From: Cladorhizidae sp. MBARI D1340-BT2
Taxonomy: Eukaryota; Porifera; Demospongiae; Poecilosclerida; Cladorhizidae
Length of the DNA stretch: 64,000 bases
Reading direction: 5' to 3'
NCBI GenBank assembly: GCA_028752905.1
Contig: JAQNBH010000019.1
Span: forward strand, 1,695,001-1,759,000
A program made the translations under genes and the position numbers. The notes beneath the pieces were generated by a model that made no database searches, had not been told where the DNA came from, and saw only the letters and a program-made list of their open reading frames with translations. Below, piece after piece: positions 51,065 to 64,000 of the stretch; positions within the stretch are counted from its first letter, which is position 1, and every line of letters begins with the position of its first letter.

Positions 51065-54000
51065 TAGATTCTCCACACTTCACTGAATAGACTTGATATA
51101 TAGCTCTAAAGGTAGGCCTCTCTCTGTTCTCTCTCTTGATACCAAACATCCGTATATTCTGCATACATAGAATCACAAGATAGGTTTCTCTATGTGTTCT
51201 CTATCTTGATGCTAAACAGGTTAGCTTCATAGATTCTCCACACTTCACTGTATAAACTTGATATATAGCTATTAAGATAGGTCTCTCCCTGTGCTCTCTG
51301 TTGATATCAAACATCCATAATATTCTGCACACTTCAGTGTAATGGACTTGATATGATTCGAATGATAGGTTTCATTATGTGTTCTCTATCTTGATATTTG
51401 CCCTAATTTAGTCTATATATATGTTTCTCATTTTCCCCCCAAAAATCTTGTTATTTTGCCGTAAAGCTCACAACTTTTCTACACTCTACCCCAAAAAGAT
51501 AATTTTTATATCACCGGATAGCCCTTCTAATTATCTGTCTTTTGTACGTGCCAAAATTTTGAGTACTCTAAGTATTAGCAAGTTATGGTGATTTGAAGTG
51601 GTAAGGTTTGCGATCTTTCCTGGCGTTTTCCAGTTGCCAAAGCGGTGGCCTGCCAGTGAAAAACCACTACATTTATTGATAATCTGTTGACATGTTGCAG
51701 ATAAGGGCCTTCTCTATCAGTTGACAAAATCTGGGACTTTGGTCTTGTTAATTAGGGCAGTTATGAATTGTACTCTTACTTGATGCTAAACATGTTAGCT
51801 TCGTAGATTATCCACACTTCACTGAATAGACTTGATGTATAGCTATTAAGATAGGACTCTCTAAGTGCTCTCTCTTGATACCAAACATCCATATATTCTG
51901 CACACTTCACTGTAATGGACTTGCAAGATAGGTATCTCTCAGTGTTCTCTATCTTGAGCTAAACATGTTAGCTTCATAGATTCTCCACACTTCACTGAAT
52001 AGACTTGATATATAGCTCTAAAGGTAGGCCTCTCTCTGTTCTCTCTCTTGATACCAAACATCCGTATATTCTGCATACATAGAATCACAAGATAGGTTTC
52101 TCTATGTGTTCTCTATCTTGATGCTAAACAGGTTAGCTTCATAGATTCTCCACACTTCACTGTATAAACTTGATATATAGCTATTAAGATAGGTCTCTCC
52201 CTGTGCTCTCTGTTGATATCAAACATCCATAATATTCTGCACACTTCACTGTAATGGACTTGATATGATTCGAATGATAGGTTTCATTATGTGTTCTCTA
52301 TCTTGATATTTGCCCTAATTTAGTCTATATATATGTTTCTCATTTTCCCCCCAAAAATCTTGTTATTTTGCCGTAAAGCTCACAACTTTTCTACACTCTA
52401 CCCCAAAAAGATAATTTTTATATCACCGGATAGCCCTTCTAATTATCTGTCTTTTGTACGTGCCAAAATTTTGAGTACTCTAAGTATTAGCAAGTTATGG
52501 TGATTTGAAGTGGTAAGGTTTGCGATCTTTCCTGGCGTTTTCCAGTTGCCAAAGCGGTGGCCTGCCAGTGAAAAACCACTACATTTATTGATAATCTGTT
52601 GACATGTTGCAGATAAGGGCCTTCTCTATCAGTTGACAAAATCTGGGACTTTGGTCTTGTTAATTAGGGCAGTTATGAATTGTACTCTTACTTGATGCTA
52701 AACATGTTAGCTTCGTAGATTATCCACACTTCACTGAATAGACTTGATGTATAGCTATTAAGATAGGACTCTCTAAGTGCTCTCTCTTGATACCAAACAT
52801 CCATATATTCTGCACACTTCACTGTAATGGACTTGCAAGATAGGTATCTCTCAGTGTTCTCTATCTTGAGCTAAACATGTTAGCTTCATAGATTCTCCAC
52901 ACTTCACTGAATAGACTTGATATATAGCTCTAAAGGTAGGCCTCTCTCTGTTCTCTCTCTTGATACCAAACATCCGTATATTCTGCATACATAGAATCAC
53001 AAGATAGGTTTCTCTATGTGTTCTCTATCTTGATGCTAAACAGGTTAGCTTCATAGATTCTCCACACTTCACTGTATAAACTTGATATATAGCTATTAAG
53101 ATAGGTCTCTCCCTGTGCTCTCTGTTGATATCAAACATCCATAATATTCTGCACACTTCACTGTAATGGACTTGATATGATTCGAATGATAGGTTTCATT
53201 ATGTGTTCTCTATCTTGATATTTGCCCTAATTTAGTCTATATATATGTTTCTCATTTTCCCCCCAAAAATCTTGTTATTTTGCCGTAAAGCTCATAACTT
53301 TTCTACACTCTACCCCAAAAAGATAATTTTTATATCACCGGATAGCCCTTCTAATTATCTGTCTTTTGTACGTGCCAAAATTTTGAGTACTCTAAGTATT
53401 AGCAAGTTATGGTGATTTGAAGTGGTAAGGTTTGCGATCTTTCCTGGCGTTTTCCAGTTGCCAAAGCGGTGGCCTGCCAGTGAAAAACCACTACATTTAT
53501 TGATAATCTGTTGACATGTTGCAGATAAGGGCCTTCTCTATCAGTTGACAAAATCTGGGACTTTGGTCTTGTTAATTAGGGCAGTTATGAATTGTACTCT
53601 TACTTGATGCTAAACATGATAGCTTCGTAGATTATCCACACTTCACTGAATAGACTTGATGTATAGCTATTAAGATAGGACTCTCTAAGTGCTCTCTCTT
53701 GATACCAAACATCCATATATTCTGCACACTTCACTGTAATGGACTTGCAAGATAGGTATCTCTCAGTGTTCTCTATCTTGAGCTAAACATGTTAGCTTCA
53801 TAGATTCTCCACACTTCACTGAATAGACTTGATATATAGCTCTAAAGGTAGGCCTCTCTCTGTTCTCTCTCTTGATACCAAACATCCGTATATTCTGCAT
53901 ACATAGAATCACAAGATAGGTTTCTCTATGTGTTCTCTATCTTGATGCTAAACAGGTTAGCTTCATAGATTCTCCACACTTCACTGTATAAACTTGATAT

Positions 54001-57000
54001 ATAGCTATTAAGATAGGTCTCTCCCTGTGCTCTCTGTTGATATCAAACATCCATAATATTCTGCACACTTCACTGTAATGGACTTGATATGATTCGAATG
54101 ATAGGTTTCATTATGTGTTCTCTATCTTGATATTTGCCCTAATTTAGTCTATATATATGTTTCTCATTTTCCCCCCAAAAATCTTGTTATTTTGCCGTAA
54201 AGCTCATAACTTTTCTACACTTTACCCCAAAAAGATAATTTTTATATCACGGGATAGCCCTTCTAATTATCTGTCTTTTGTACGTACCAAAATTTTGAGT
54301 ACTCTAAGTATTAGCAAGTTATGGTGATTTGAAGTGGTAAGGTTTGCGATCTTTCCTGGCGTTTTCCAGTTGCCAAAGCGGTGGCCTGCCAGTGAAAAAC
54401 CACTACATTTATTGATAATCTGTTGACATGTTGCAGATAAGGGCCTTCTCTATCAGTTGACAAAATCTGGGACTTTGGTCTTGTTAATTAGGGCAGTTAT
54501 GAATTGTACTCTTACTTGATGCTAAACATGTTAGCTTCGTAGATTATCCACACTTCACTGAATAGACTTGATGTATAGCTATTAAGATAGGACTCTCTAA
54601 GTGCTCTCTCTTGATACCAAACATCCATATATTCTGCACACTTCACTGTAATGGACTTGCAAGATAGGTATCTCTCAGTGTTCTCTATCTTGAGCTAAAC
54701 ATGTTAGCTTCATAGATTCTCCACACTTCACTGAATAGACTTGATATATAGCTCTAAAGGTAGGCCTCTCTCTGTTCTCTCTCTTGATACCAAACATCCG
54801 TATATTCTGCATACATAGAATCACAAGATAGGTTTCTCTATGTGTTCTCTATCTTGATGCTAAACAGGTTAGCTTCATAGATTCTCCACACTTCACTGTA
54901 TAAACTTGATATATAGCTATTAAGATAGGTCTCTCCCTGTGCTCTCTGTTGATATCAAACATCCATAATATTCTGCACACTTCACTGTAATGGACTTGAT
55001 ATGATTCGAATGATAGGTTTCATTATGTGTTCTCTATCTTGATATTTGCCCTAATTTAGTCTATATATATGTTTCTCATTTTCCCCCCAAAAATCTTGTT
55101 ATTTTGCCGTAAAGCTCATAACTTTTCTACACTTTACCCCAAAAAGATAATTTTTATATCACGGGATAGCCCTTCTAATTATCTGTCTTTTGTACGTGCC
55201 AAAATTTTGAGTACTCTAAGTATTAGCAAGTTATGGTGATTTGAAGTGGTAAGGTTTGCGATCTTTCCTGGCGTTTTCCAGTTGCCAAAGCGGTGGCCTG
55301 CCAGTGAAAAACCACTACATTTATTGATAATCTGTTGACATGTTGCAGATAAGGGCCTTCTCTATCAGTTGACAAAATCTGGGACTTTGGTCTTGTTAAT
55401 TAGGGCAGTTATGAATTGTACTCTTACTTGATGCTAAACATGTTAGCTTCGTAGATTATCCACACTTCACTGAATAGACTTGATGTATAGCTATTAAGAT
55501 AGGACTCTCTAAGTGCTCTCTCTTGATACCAAACATCCATATATTCTGCACACTTCACTGTAATGGACTTGCAAGATAGGTATCTCTCAGTGTTCTCTAT
55601 CTTGAGCTAAACATGTTAGCTTCATAGATTCTCCACACTTCACTGAATAGACTTGATATATAGCTCTAAAGGTAGGCCTCTCTCTGTTCTCTCTCTTGAT
55701 ACCAAACATCCGTATATTCTGCATACATAGAATCACAAGATAGGTTTCTCTATGTGTTCTCTATCTTGATGCTAAACAGGTTAGCTTCATAGATTCTCCA
55801 CACTTCACTGTATAAACTTGATATATAGCTATTAAGATAGGTCTCTCCCTGTGCTCTCTGTTGATATCAAACATCCATAATATTCTGCATACTTCACTGT
55901 AATGGACTTGATATGATTCGAATGATAGGTTTCATTATGTGTTCTCTATCTTGATATTTGCCCTAATTTAGTCTATATATATGTTTCTCATTTTCCCCCC
56001 AAAAATCTTGTTATTTTGCCGTAAAGCTCATAACTTTTCTACACTTTACCCCAAAAAGATAATTTTTATATCACGGGATAGCCCTTCTAATTATCTGTCT
56101 TTTGTACGTGCCAAAATTTTGAGTACTCTAAGTATTAGCAAGTTATGGTGATTTAAAGTGGTAAGGTTTGCGATCTTTCCTGGCGTTTTCCAGTTGCCAA
56201 AGCGGTGGCCTGCCAGTGAAAAACCACTACATTTATTGATAATCTGTTGACATGTTGCAGATAAGGGCCTTCTCTATCAGTTGACAAAATCTGGGACTTT
56301 GGTCTTGTTAATTAGGGCAGTTATGAATTGTACTCTTACTTGATGCTAAACATGTTAGCTTCGTAGATTATCCACACTTCACTGAATAGACTTGATGTAT
56401 AGCTATTAAGATAGGACTCTCTAAGTGCTCTCTCTTGATACCAAACATCCATATATTCTGCACACTTCACTGTAATGGACTTGCAAGATAGGTATCTCTC
56501 AGTGTTCTCTATCTTGAGCTAAACATGTTAGCTTCATAGATTCTCCACACTTCACTGAATAGACTTGATATATAGCTCTAAAGGTAGGCCTCTCTCTGTT
56601 CTCTCTCTTGATACCAAACATCCGTATATTCTGCATACATAGAATCACAAGATAGGTTTCTCTATGTGTTCTCTATCTTGATGCTAAACAGGTTAGCTTC
56701 ATAGATTCTCCACACTTCACTGTATAAACTTGATATATAGCTATTAAGATAGGTCTCTCCCTGTGCTCTCTGTTGATATCAAACATCCATAATATTCTGC
56801 ACACTTCACTGTAATGGACTTGATATGATTCGAATGATAGGTTTCATTATGTGTTCTCTATCTTGATATTTGCCCTAATTTAGTCTATATATATGTTTCT
56901 CATTTTCCCCCCAAAAATCTTGTTATTTTGCCGTAAAGCTCATAACTTTTCTACACTTTACCCCAAAAAGATAATTTTTATATCACGGGATAGCCCTTCT

Positions 57001-60000
57001 AATTATCTGTCTTTTGTACGTGCCAAAATTTTGAGTACTCTAAGTATTAGCAAGTTATGGTGATTTGAAGTGGTAAGGTTTGCGATCTTTCCTGGCGTTT
57101 TCCAGTTGCCAAAGCGGTGGCCTGCCAGTGAAAAACCACTACATTTATTGATAATCTGTTGACATGTTGCAGATAAGGGCCTTCTCTATCAGTTGACAAA
57201 ATCTGGGACTTTGGTCTTGTTAATTAGGGCAGTTATGAATTGTACTCTTACTTGATGCTAAACATGTTAGCTTCGTAGATTATCCACACTTCACTGAATA
57301 GACTTGATGTATAGCTATTAAGATAGGACTCTCTAAGTGCTCTCTCTTGATACCAAACATCCATATATTCTGCACACTTCACTGTAATGGACTTGCAAGA
57401 TAGGTATCTCTCAGTGTTCTCTATCTTGAGCTAAACATGTTAGCTTCATAGATTCTCCACACTTCACTGAATAGACTTGATATATAGCTCTAAAGGTAGG
57501 CCTCTCTCTGTTCTCTCTCTTGATACCAAACATCCGTATATTCTGCATACATAGAATCACAAGATAGGTTTCTCTATGTGTTCTCTATCTTGATGCTAAA
57601 CAGGTTAGCTTCATAGATTCTCCACACTTCACTGTATAAACTTGATATATAGCTATTAAGATAGGTCTCTCCCTGTGCTCTCTGTTGATATCAAACATCA
57701 ATAATATTCTGCACACTTCACTGTAATGGACTTGATATGATTCGAATGATAGGTTTCATTATGTGTTCTCTATCTTGATATTTGCCCTAATTTAGTCTAT
57801 ATATATGTTTCTCATTTTCCCCCCAAAAATCTTGTTATTTTGCCGTAAAGCTCATAACTTTTCTACACTTTACCCCAAAAAGATAATTTTTATATCACGG
57901 GATAGCCCTTCTAATTATCTGTCTTTTGTACGTGCCAAAATTTTGAGTACTCTAAGTATTAGCAAGTTATGGTGATTTGAAGTGGTAAGGTTTGCGATCT
58001 TTCCTGGCGTTTTCCAGTTGCCAAAGCGGTGGCCTGCCAGTGAAAAACCACTACATTTATTGATAATCTGTTGACATGTTGCAGATAAGGGCCTTCTCTA
58101 TCAGTTGACAAAATCTGGGACTTTGGTCTTGTTAATTAGGGCAGTTATGAATTGTACTCTTACTTGATGCTAAACATGTTAGCTTCGTAGATTATCCACA
58201 CTTCACTGAATAGACTTGATGTATAGCTATTAAGATAGGACTCTCTAAGTGCTCTCTCTTGATACCAAACATCCATATATTCTGCACACTTCACTGTAAT
58301 GGACTTGCAAGATAGGTATCTCTCAGTGTTCTCTATCTTGAGCTAAACATGTTAGCTTCATAGATTCTCCACACTTCACTGAATAGACTTGATATATAGC
58401 TCTAAAGGTAGGCCTCTCTCTGTTCTCTCTCTTGATACCAAACATCCGTATATTCTGCATACATAGAATCACAAGATAGGTTTCTCTATGTGTTCTCTAT
58501 CTTGATGCTAAACAGGTTAGCTTCATAGATTCTCCACACTTCACTGTATAAACTTGATATATAGCTATTAAGATAGGTCTCTCCCTGTGCTCTCTGTTGA
58601 TATCAAACATCCATAATATTCTGCACACTTCACTGTAATGGACTTGATATGATTCGAATGATAGGTTTCATTATGTGTTCTCTATCTTGATATTTGCCCT
58701 AATTTAGTCTATATATATGTTTCTCATTTTCCCCCCAAAAATCTTGTTATTTTGCCGTAAAGCTCACAACTTTTCTACACTCTACTCCAAAAAGATAATT
58801 TTTATATCACCGGATAGCCCTTCTAATTATATGTCTTTTGTACGTGCCAAAATTTTGAGTACTCTAAGTATTAGCAAGTTATGGTGATTTGAAGTGGTAA
58901 GGTTTGCGATCTTTCCTGGCGTTTTCCAGTTGCCAAAGCGGTGGCCTGCCAGTGAAAAACCACTACATTTATTGATAATCTGTTGACATGTTGCAGATAA
59001 GGGCCTTCTCTATCAGTTGACAAAATCTGGGACTTTGGTCTTGTTAATTAGGGCAGTTATGAATTGTACTCTTACTTGATGCTAAACATGTTAGCTTCGT
59101 AGATTATCCACACTTCACTGAATAGACTTGATGTATAGCTATTAAGATAGGACTCTCTAAGTGCTCTCTCTTGATACCAAACATCCATATATTCTGCACA
59201 CTTCACTGTAATGGACTTGCAAGATAGGTATCTCTCAGTGTTCTCTATCTTGAGCTAAACATGTTAGCTTCATAGATTCTCCACACTTCACTGAATAGAC
59301 TTGATATATAGCTCTAAAGGTAGGCCTCTCTCTGTTCTCTCTCTTGATACCAAACATCCGTATATTCTGCATACATAGAATCACAAGATAGGTTTCTCTA
59401 TGTGTTCTCTATCTTGATGCTAAACAGGTTAGCTTCATAGATTCTCCACACTTCACTGTATAAACTTGATATATAGCTATTAAGATAGGTCTCTCCCTGT
59501 GCTCTCTGTTGATATCAAACATCCATAATATTCTGCACACTTCACTGTAATGGACTTGATATGATTCGAATGATAGGTTTCATTATGTGTTCTCTATCTT
59601 GATATTTGCCCTAATTTAGTCTATATATATGTTTCTCATTTTCCCCCAAAAAATCTTGTTATTTTGCCGTAAAGCTCATAACTTTTCTACACTTTACCCC
59701 AAAAAGATAATTTTTATATCACGGGATAGCCCTTCTAATTATCTGTCTTTTGTACGTGCCAAAATTTTGAGTACTCTAAGTATTAGCAAGTTATGGTGAT
59801 TTGAAGTGGTAAGGTTTGCGATCTTTCCTGGCGTTTTCCAGTTGCCAAAGCGGTGGCCTGCCAGTGAAAAACCACTACATTTATTGATAATCTGTTGACA
59901 TGTTGCAGATAAGGGCCTTCTCTATCAGTTGACAAAATCTGGGACTTTGGTCTTGTTAATTAGGGCAGTTATGAATTGTACTCTTACTTGATGCTAAACA

Positions 60001-63000
60001 TGTTAGCTTCGTAGATTATCCACACTTCACTGAATAGACTTGATGTATAGCTATTAAGATAGGACTCTCTAAGTGCTCTCTCTTGATACCAAACATCCAT
60101 ATATTCTGCACACTTCACTGTAATGGACTTGCAAGATAGGTATCTCTCAGTGTTCTCTATCTTGAGCTAAACATGTTAGCTTCATAGATTCTCCACACTT
60201 CACTGAATAGACTTGATATATAGCTCTAAAGGTAGGCCTCTCTCTGTTCTCTCTCTTGATACCAAACATCCGTATATTCTGCATACATAGAATCACAAGA
60301 TAGGTTTCTCTATGTGTTCTCTATCTTGATGCTAAACAGGTTAGCTTCATAGATTCTCCACACTTCACTGTATAAACTTGATATATAGCTATTAAGATAG
60401 GTCTCTCCCTGTGCTCTCTGGTGATATCAAACATCCATAATATTCTGCACACTTCACTGTAATGGACTTGATATGATTCGAATGATAGGTTTCATTATGT
60501 GTTCTCTATCTTGATATTTGCCCTAATTTAGTCTATATATATGTTTCTCATTTTCCCCCCAAAAATCTTGTTATTTTGCCGTAAAGCTCATAACTTTTCT
60601 ACACTCTACCCCAAAAAGATAATTTTTATATCACCGGATAGCCCTTCTAATTATCTGTCTTTTGTACGTGCCAAAATTTTGAGTACTCTAAGTATTAGCA
60701 AGTTATGGTGATTTGAAGTGGTAAGGTTTGCGATCTTTCCTGGCGTTTTCCAGTTGCCAAAGCGGTGGCCTGCCAGTGAAAAACCACTACATTTATTGAT
60801 AATCTGTTGACATGTTGCAGATAAGGGCCTTCTCTATCAGTTGACAAAATCTGGGACTTTGGTCTTGTTAATTAGGGCAGTTATGAATTGTACTCTTACT
60901 TGATGCTAAACATGTTAGCTTCGTAGATTATCCACACTTCACTGAATAGACTTGATGTATAGCTATTAAGATAGGACTCTCTAAGTGCTCTCTCTTGATA
61001 CCAAACATCCATATATTCTGCACACTTCACTGTAATGGACTTGCAAGATAGGTATCTCTCAGTGTTCTCTATCTTGAGCTAAACATGTTAGCTTCATAGA
61101 TTCTCCACACTTCACTGAATAGACTTGATATATAGCTCTAAAGGTAGGCCTCTCTCTGTTCTCTCTCTTGATACCAAACATCCGTATATTCTGCATACAT
61201 AGAATCACAAGATAGGTTTCTCTATGTGTTCTCTATCTTGATGCTAAACAGGTTAGCTTCATAGATTCTCCACACTTCACTGTATAAACTTGATATATAG
61301 CTATTAAGATAGGTCTCTCCCTGTGCTCTCTGTTGATATCAAACATCCATAATATTCTGCACACTTCACTGTAATGGACTTGATATGATTCGAATGATAG
61401 GTTTCATTATGTGTTCTCTATCTTGATATTTGCCCTAATTTAGTCTATATATATGTTTCTCATTTTCCCCCCAAAAATCTTGTTATTTTGCCGTAAAGCT
61501 CATAACTTTTCTACACTTTACCCCAAAAAGATAATTTTTATATCACGGGATAGCCCTTCTAATTATCTGTCTTTTGTACGTGCCAAAATTTTGAGTACTC
61601 TAAGTATTAGCAAGTTATGGTGATTTGAAGTGGTAAGGTTTGCGATCTTTCCTGGCGTTTTCCAGTTGCCAAAGCGGTGGCCTGCCAGTGAAAAACCACT
61701 ACATTTATTGATAATCTGTTGACATGTTGCAGATAAGGGCCTTCTCTATCAGTTGACAAAATCTGGGACTTTGGTCTTGTTAATTAGGGCAGTTATGAAT
61801 TGTACTCTTACTTGATGCTAAACATGTTAGCTTCGTAGATTATCCACACTTCACTGAATAGACTTGATGTATAGCTATTAAGATAGGACTCTCTAAGTGC
61901 TCTCTCTTGATACCAAACATCCATATATTCTGCACACTTCACTGTAATGGACTTGCAAGATAGGTATCTCTCAGTGTTCTCTATCTTGAGCTAAACATGT
62001 TAGCTTCATAGATTCTCCACACTTCACTGAATAGACTTGATATATAGCTCTAAAGGTAGGCCTCTCTCTGTTCTCTCTCTTGATACCAAACATCCGTATA
62101 TTCTGCATACATAGAATCACAAGATAGGTTTCTCTATGTGTTCTCTATCTTGATGCTAAACAGGTTAGCTTCATAGATTCTCCACACTTCACTGTATAAA
62201 CTTGATATATAGCTATTAAGATAGGTCTCTCCCTGTGCTCTCTGTTGATATCAAACATCCATAATATTCTGCACACTTCACTGTAATGGACTTGATATGA
62301 TTCGAATGATAGGTTTCATTATGTGTTCTCTATCTTGATATTTGCCCTAATTTAGTCTATATATATGTTTCTCATTTTCCCCCCAAAAATCTTGTTATTT
62401 TGCCGTAAAGCTCATAACTTTTCTACACTCTACCCCAAAAAGATAATTTTTATATCACCGGATAGCCCTTCTAATTATCTGTCTTTTGTACGTGCCAAAA
62501 TTTTGAGTACTCTAAGTATTAGCAAGTTATGGTGATTTGAAGTGGTAAGGTTTGCGATCTTTCCTGGCGTTTTCCAGTTGCCAAAGCGGTGGCCTGCCAG
62601 TGAAAAACCACTACATTTATTGATAATCTGTTGACATGTTGCAGATAAGGGCCTTCTCTATCAGTTGACAAAATCTGGGACTTTGGTCTTGTTAATTAGG
62701 GCAGTTATGAATTGTACTCTTACTTGATGCTAAACATGTTAGCTTCGTAGATTATCCACACTTCACTGAATAGACTTGATGTATAGCTATTAAGATAGGA
62801 CTCTCTAAGTGCTCTCTCTTGATACCAAACATCCATATATTCTGCACACTTCACTGTAATGGACTTGCAAGATAGGTATCTCTCAGTGTTCTCTATCTTG
62901 AGCTAAACATGTTAGCTTCATAGATTCTCCACACTTCACTGAATAGACTTGATATATAGCTCTAAAGGTAGGCCTCTCTCTGTTCTCTCTCTTGATACCA

Positions 63001-63832
63001 AACATCCGTATATTCTGCATACATAGAATCACAAGATAGGTTTCTCTATGTGTTCTCTATCTTGATGCTAAACAGGTTAGCTTCATAGATTCTCCACACT
63101 TCACTGTATAAACTTGATATATAGCTATTAAGATAGGTCTCTCCCTGTGCTCTCTGTTGATATCAAACATCCATAATATTCTGCATACTTCACTGTAATG
63201 GACTTGATATGATTCGAATGATAGGTTTCATTATGTGTTCTCTATCTTGATATTTGCCCTAATTTAGTCTATATATATGTTTCTCATTTTCCCCCCAAAA
63301 ATCTTGTTATTTTGCCGTAAAGCTCATAACTTTTCTACACTCTACCCCAAAAAGATAATTTTTATATCACCGGATAGCCCTTCTAATTATCTGTCTTTTG
63401 TACGTGCCAAAATTTTGAGTACTCTAAGTATTAGCAAGTTATGGTGATTTGAAGTGGTAAGGTTTGCGATCTTTCCTGGCGTTTTCCAGTTGCCAAAGCG
63501 GTGGCCTGCCAGTGAAAAACCACTACATTTATTGATAATCTGTTGACATGTTGCAGATAAGGGCCTTCTCTATCAGTTGACAAAATCTGGGACTTTGGTC
63601 TTGTTAATTAGGGCAGTTATGAATTGTACTCTTACTTGATGCTAAACATGTTAGCTTCGTAGATTATCCACACTTCACTGAATAGACTTGATGTATAGCT
63701 ATTAAGATAGGACTCTCTAAGTGCTCTCTCTTGATACCAAACATCCATATATTCTGCACACTTCACTGTAATGGACTTGCAAGATAGGTATCTCTCAGTG
63801 TTCTCTATCTTGAGCTAAACATGTTAGCTTCA

Positions 63833-64000
63833 TAGATTCTCCACACTTCACTGAATAGACTTGATATATAGCTCTAAAGGTAGGCCTCTCTCTGTTCTCT
63901 CTCTTGATACCAAACATCCGTATATTCTGCATACATAGAATCACAAGATAGGTTTCTCTATGTGTTCTCTATCTTGATGCTAAACAGGTTAGCTTCATAG
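63833..64000 (+). repeat. Unit 71: partial monomer cut by the window end
   Basis: These 168 bases match offsets 1-168 of the monomer (a1, b1 and the first three bases of a2). The cut is the end of the window and not a structural end of the array. Confidence 0.97.

Larger units (their letters stand above)
1..64000 (+). repeat. Satellite DNA array, 912-bp monomer, 70 full copies plus a partial copy
   Basis: The same roughly 912-bp sequence repeats head to tail from the first base to the last, always in the same orientation. I located every start by the motif tagattctccacacttcact followed by gaatagac: 1, 913, 1825, 2733, 3641, 4553, 5465, 6376, then every 912 bp to 48328, then 49241 and every 912 bp to 63833. 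The starts and unit lengths add up exactly. Neither edge of the array is in the window, so it extends on both sides by an unknown amount. The sequence is AT-rich with pyrimidine-rich stretches on this strand. There is no gene: all six frames carry stops inside each monomer, for example tag, tga and tag in the three forward frames within the first 25 bases. Arrays of this size and purity are known from eukaryotic centromeric, pericentromeric and subtelomeric heterochromatin; that assignment is inference. I do not recognise the family. Confidence 0.98.

Noticed and set aside
1..64000. A giant repetitive protein gene, because 912 is a multiple of three
   Set aside because: All three forward frames have stops within the first 25 bases of the monomer (tag, tga, tag), and reverse-strand stops (tca at offset 16, cta at 42, cta at 137) fall in three different frames. 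No frame stays open through one monomer.
1..64000. CRISPR array
   Set aside because: The periodic unit is 912 bp and nearly identical throughout; there are no short direct repeats separated by unique spacers and no cas genes.
1..64000. Ribosomal DNA spacer repeats
   Set aside because: No rRNA gene sequence is recognisable in 64 kb, and the repeat never gives way to a coding unit.

Overview
The whole window is one uninterrupted head-to-tail satellite DNA array. The monomer is 912 bp. I count 70 complete monomers (1-63832) and a 168-bp start of a 71st (63833-64000), all in the same orientation. I found no protein gene, RNA gene, intact transposon, array edge or flanking unique DNA. All six reading frames contain stop codons inside each monomer, so no ORF can run through the array even though 912 is a multiple of three. 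A gene-free, AT-rich array of at least 64 kb is typical of nuclear heterochromatin (centromeric, pericentromeric or subtelomeric) in a eukaryote. I do not recognise the family and cannot name the organism. A plant or fungal nuclear genome seems plausible, but that is an impression only.

Each monomer has a nested structure. The base is a module of about 85 bp in two related forms: 'a' (88-89 bp) and 'b' (77-96 bp). An a+b pair is about 165-185 bp, close to nucleosome-repeat size. There are three diverged a+b pairs per monomer. The second b is interrupted by an unrelated 383-bp block (monomer offsets 332-714) flanked by a 6-bp direct repeat, cttgat, and containing a perfect 10-bp inverted repeat at offsets 335-344 and 686-695. 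Removing the block and one cttgat gives a b module that matches the other two. Every monomer has the same arrangement, so this compound unit existed before the array amplified.

Monomers are almost identical outside one stretch. Over most of the unit I found only about 20 single-base differences in the whole window. In contrast, a 109-bp stretch at the left of the inserted block (offsets 346-454) differs from unit to unit. Four common sites there (offsets 407, 422, 426, 451) give nine haplotypes, and three site pairs show all four allele combinations, which suggests repeated exchange or gene conversion between monomers. Haplotypes and shared rare variants reveal copied blocks: a dimeric (1,824-bp) alternation in units 41-48, a second dimer in units 13-16, a block of units 17-20 repeated at 23-26 (5,472-bp shift), and units 35-37 repeated at 39-41 (3,648-bp shift).

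Length is highly conserved. All monomers are 912 bp except units 3 and 4 (908), 7 (911) and 54 (913). Unit starts are: 1, 913, 1825, 2733, 3641, 4553, 5465, 6376, then every 912 bp to 48328 (unit 54), then 49241 and every 912 bp to 63833 (unit 71). The phase is my choice; the biological start of the unit is unknown. Unit 8 (6376-7287) is used as the reference monomer.
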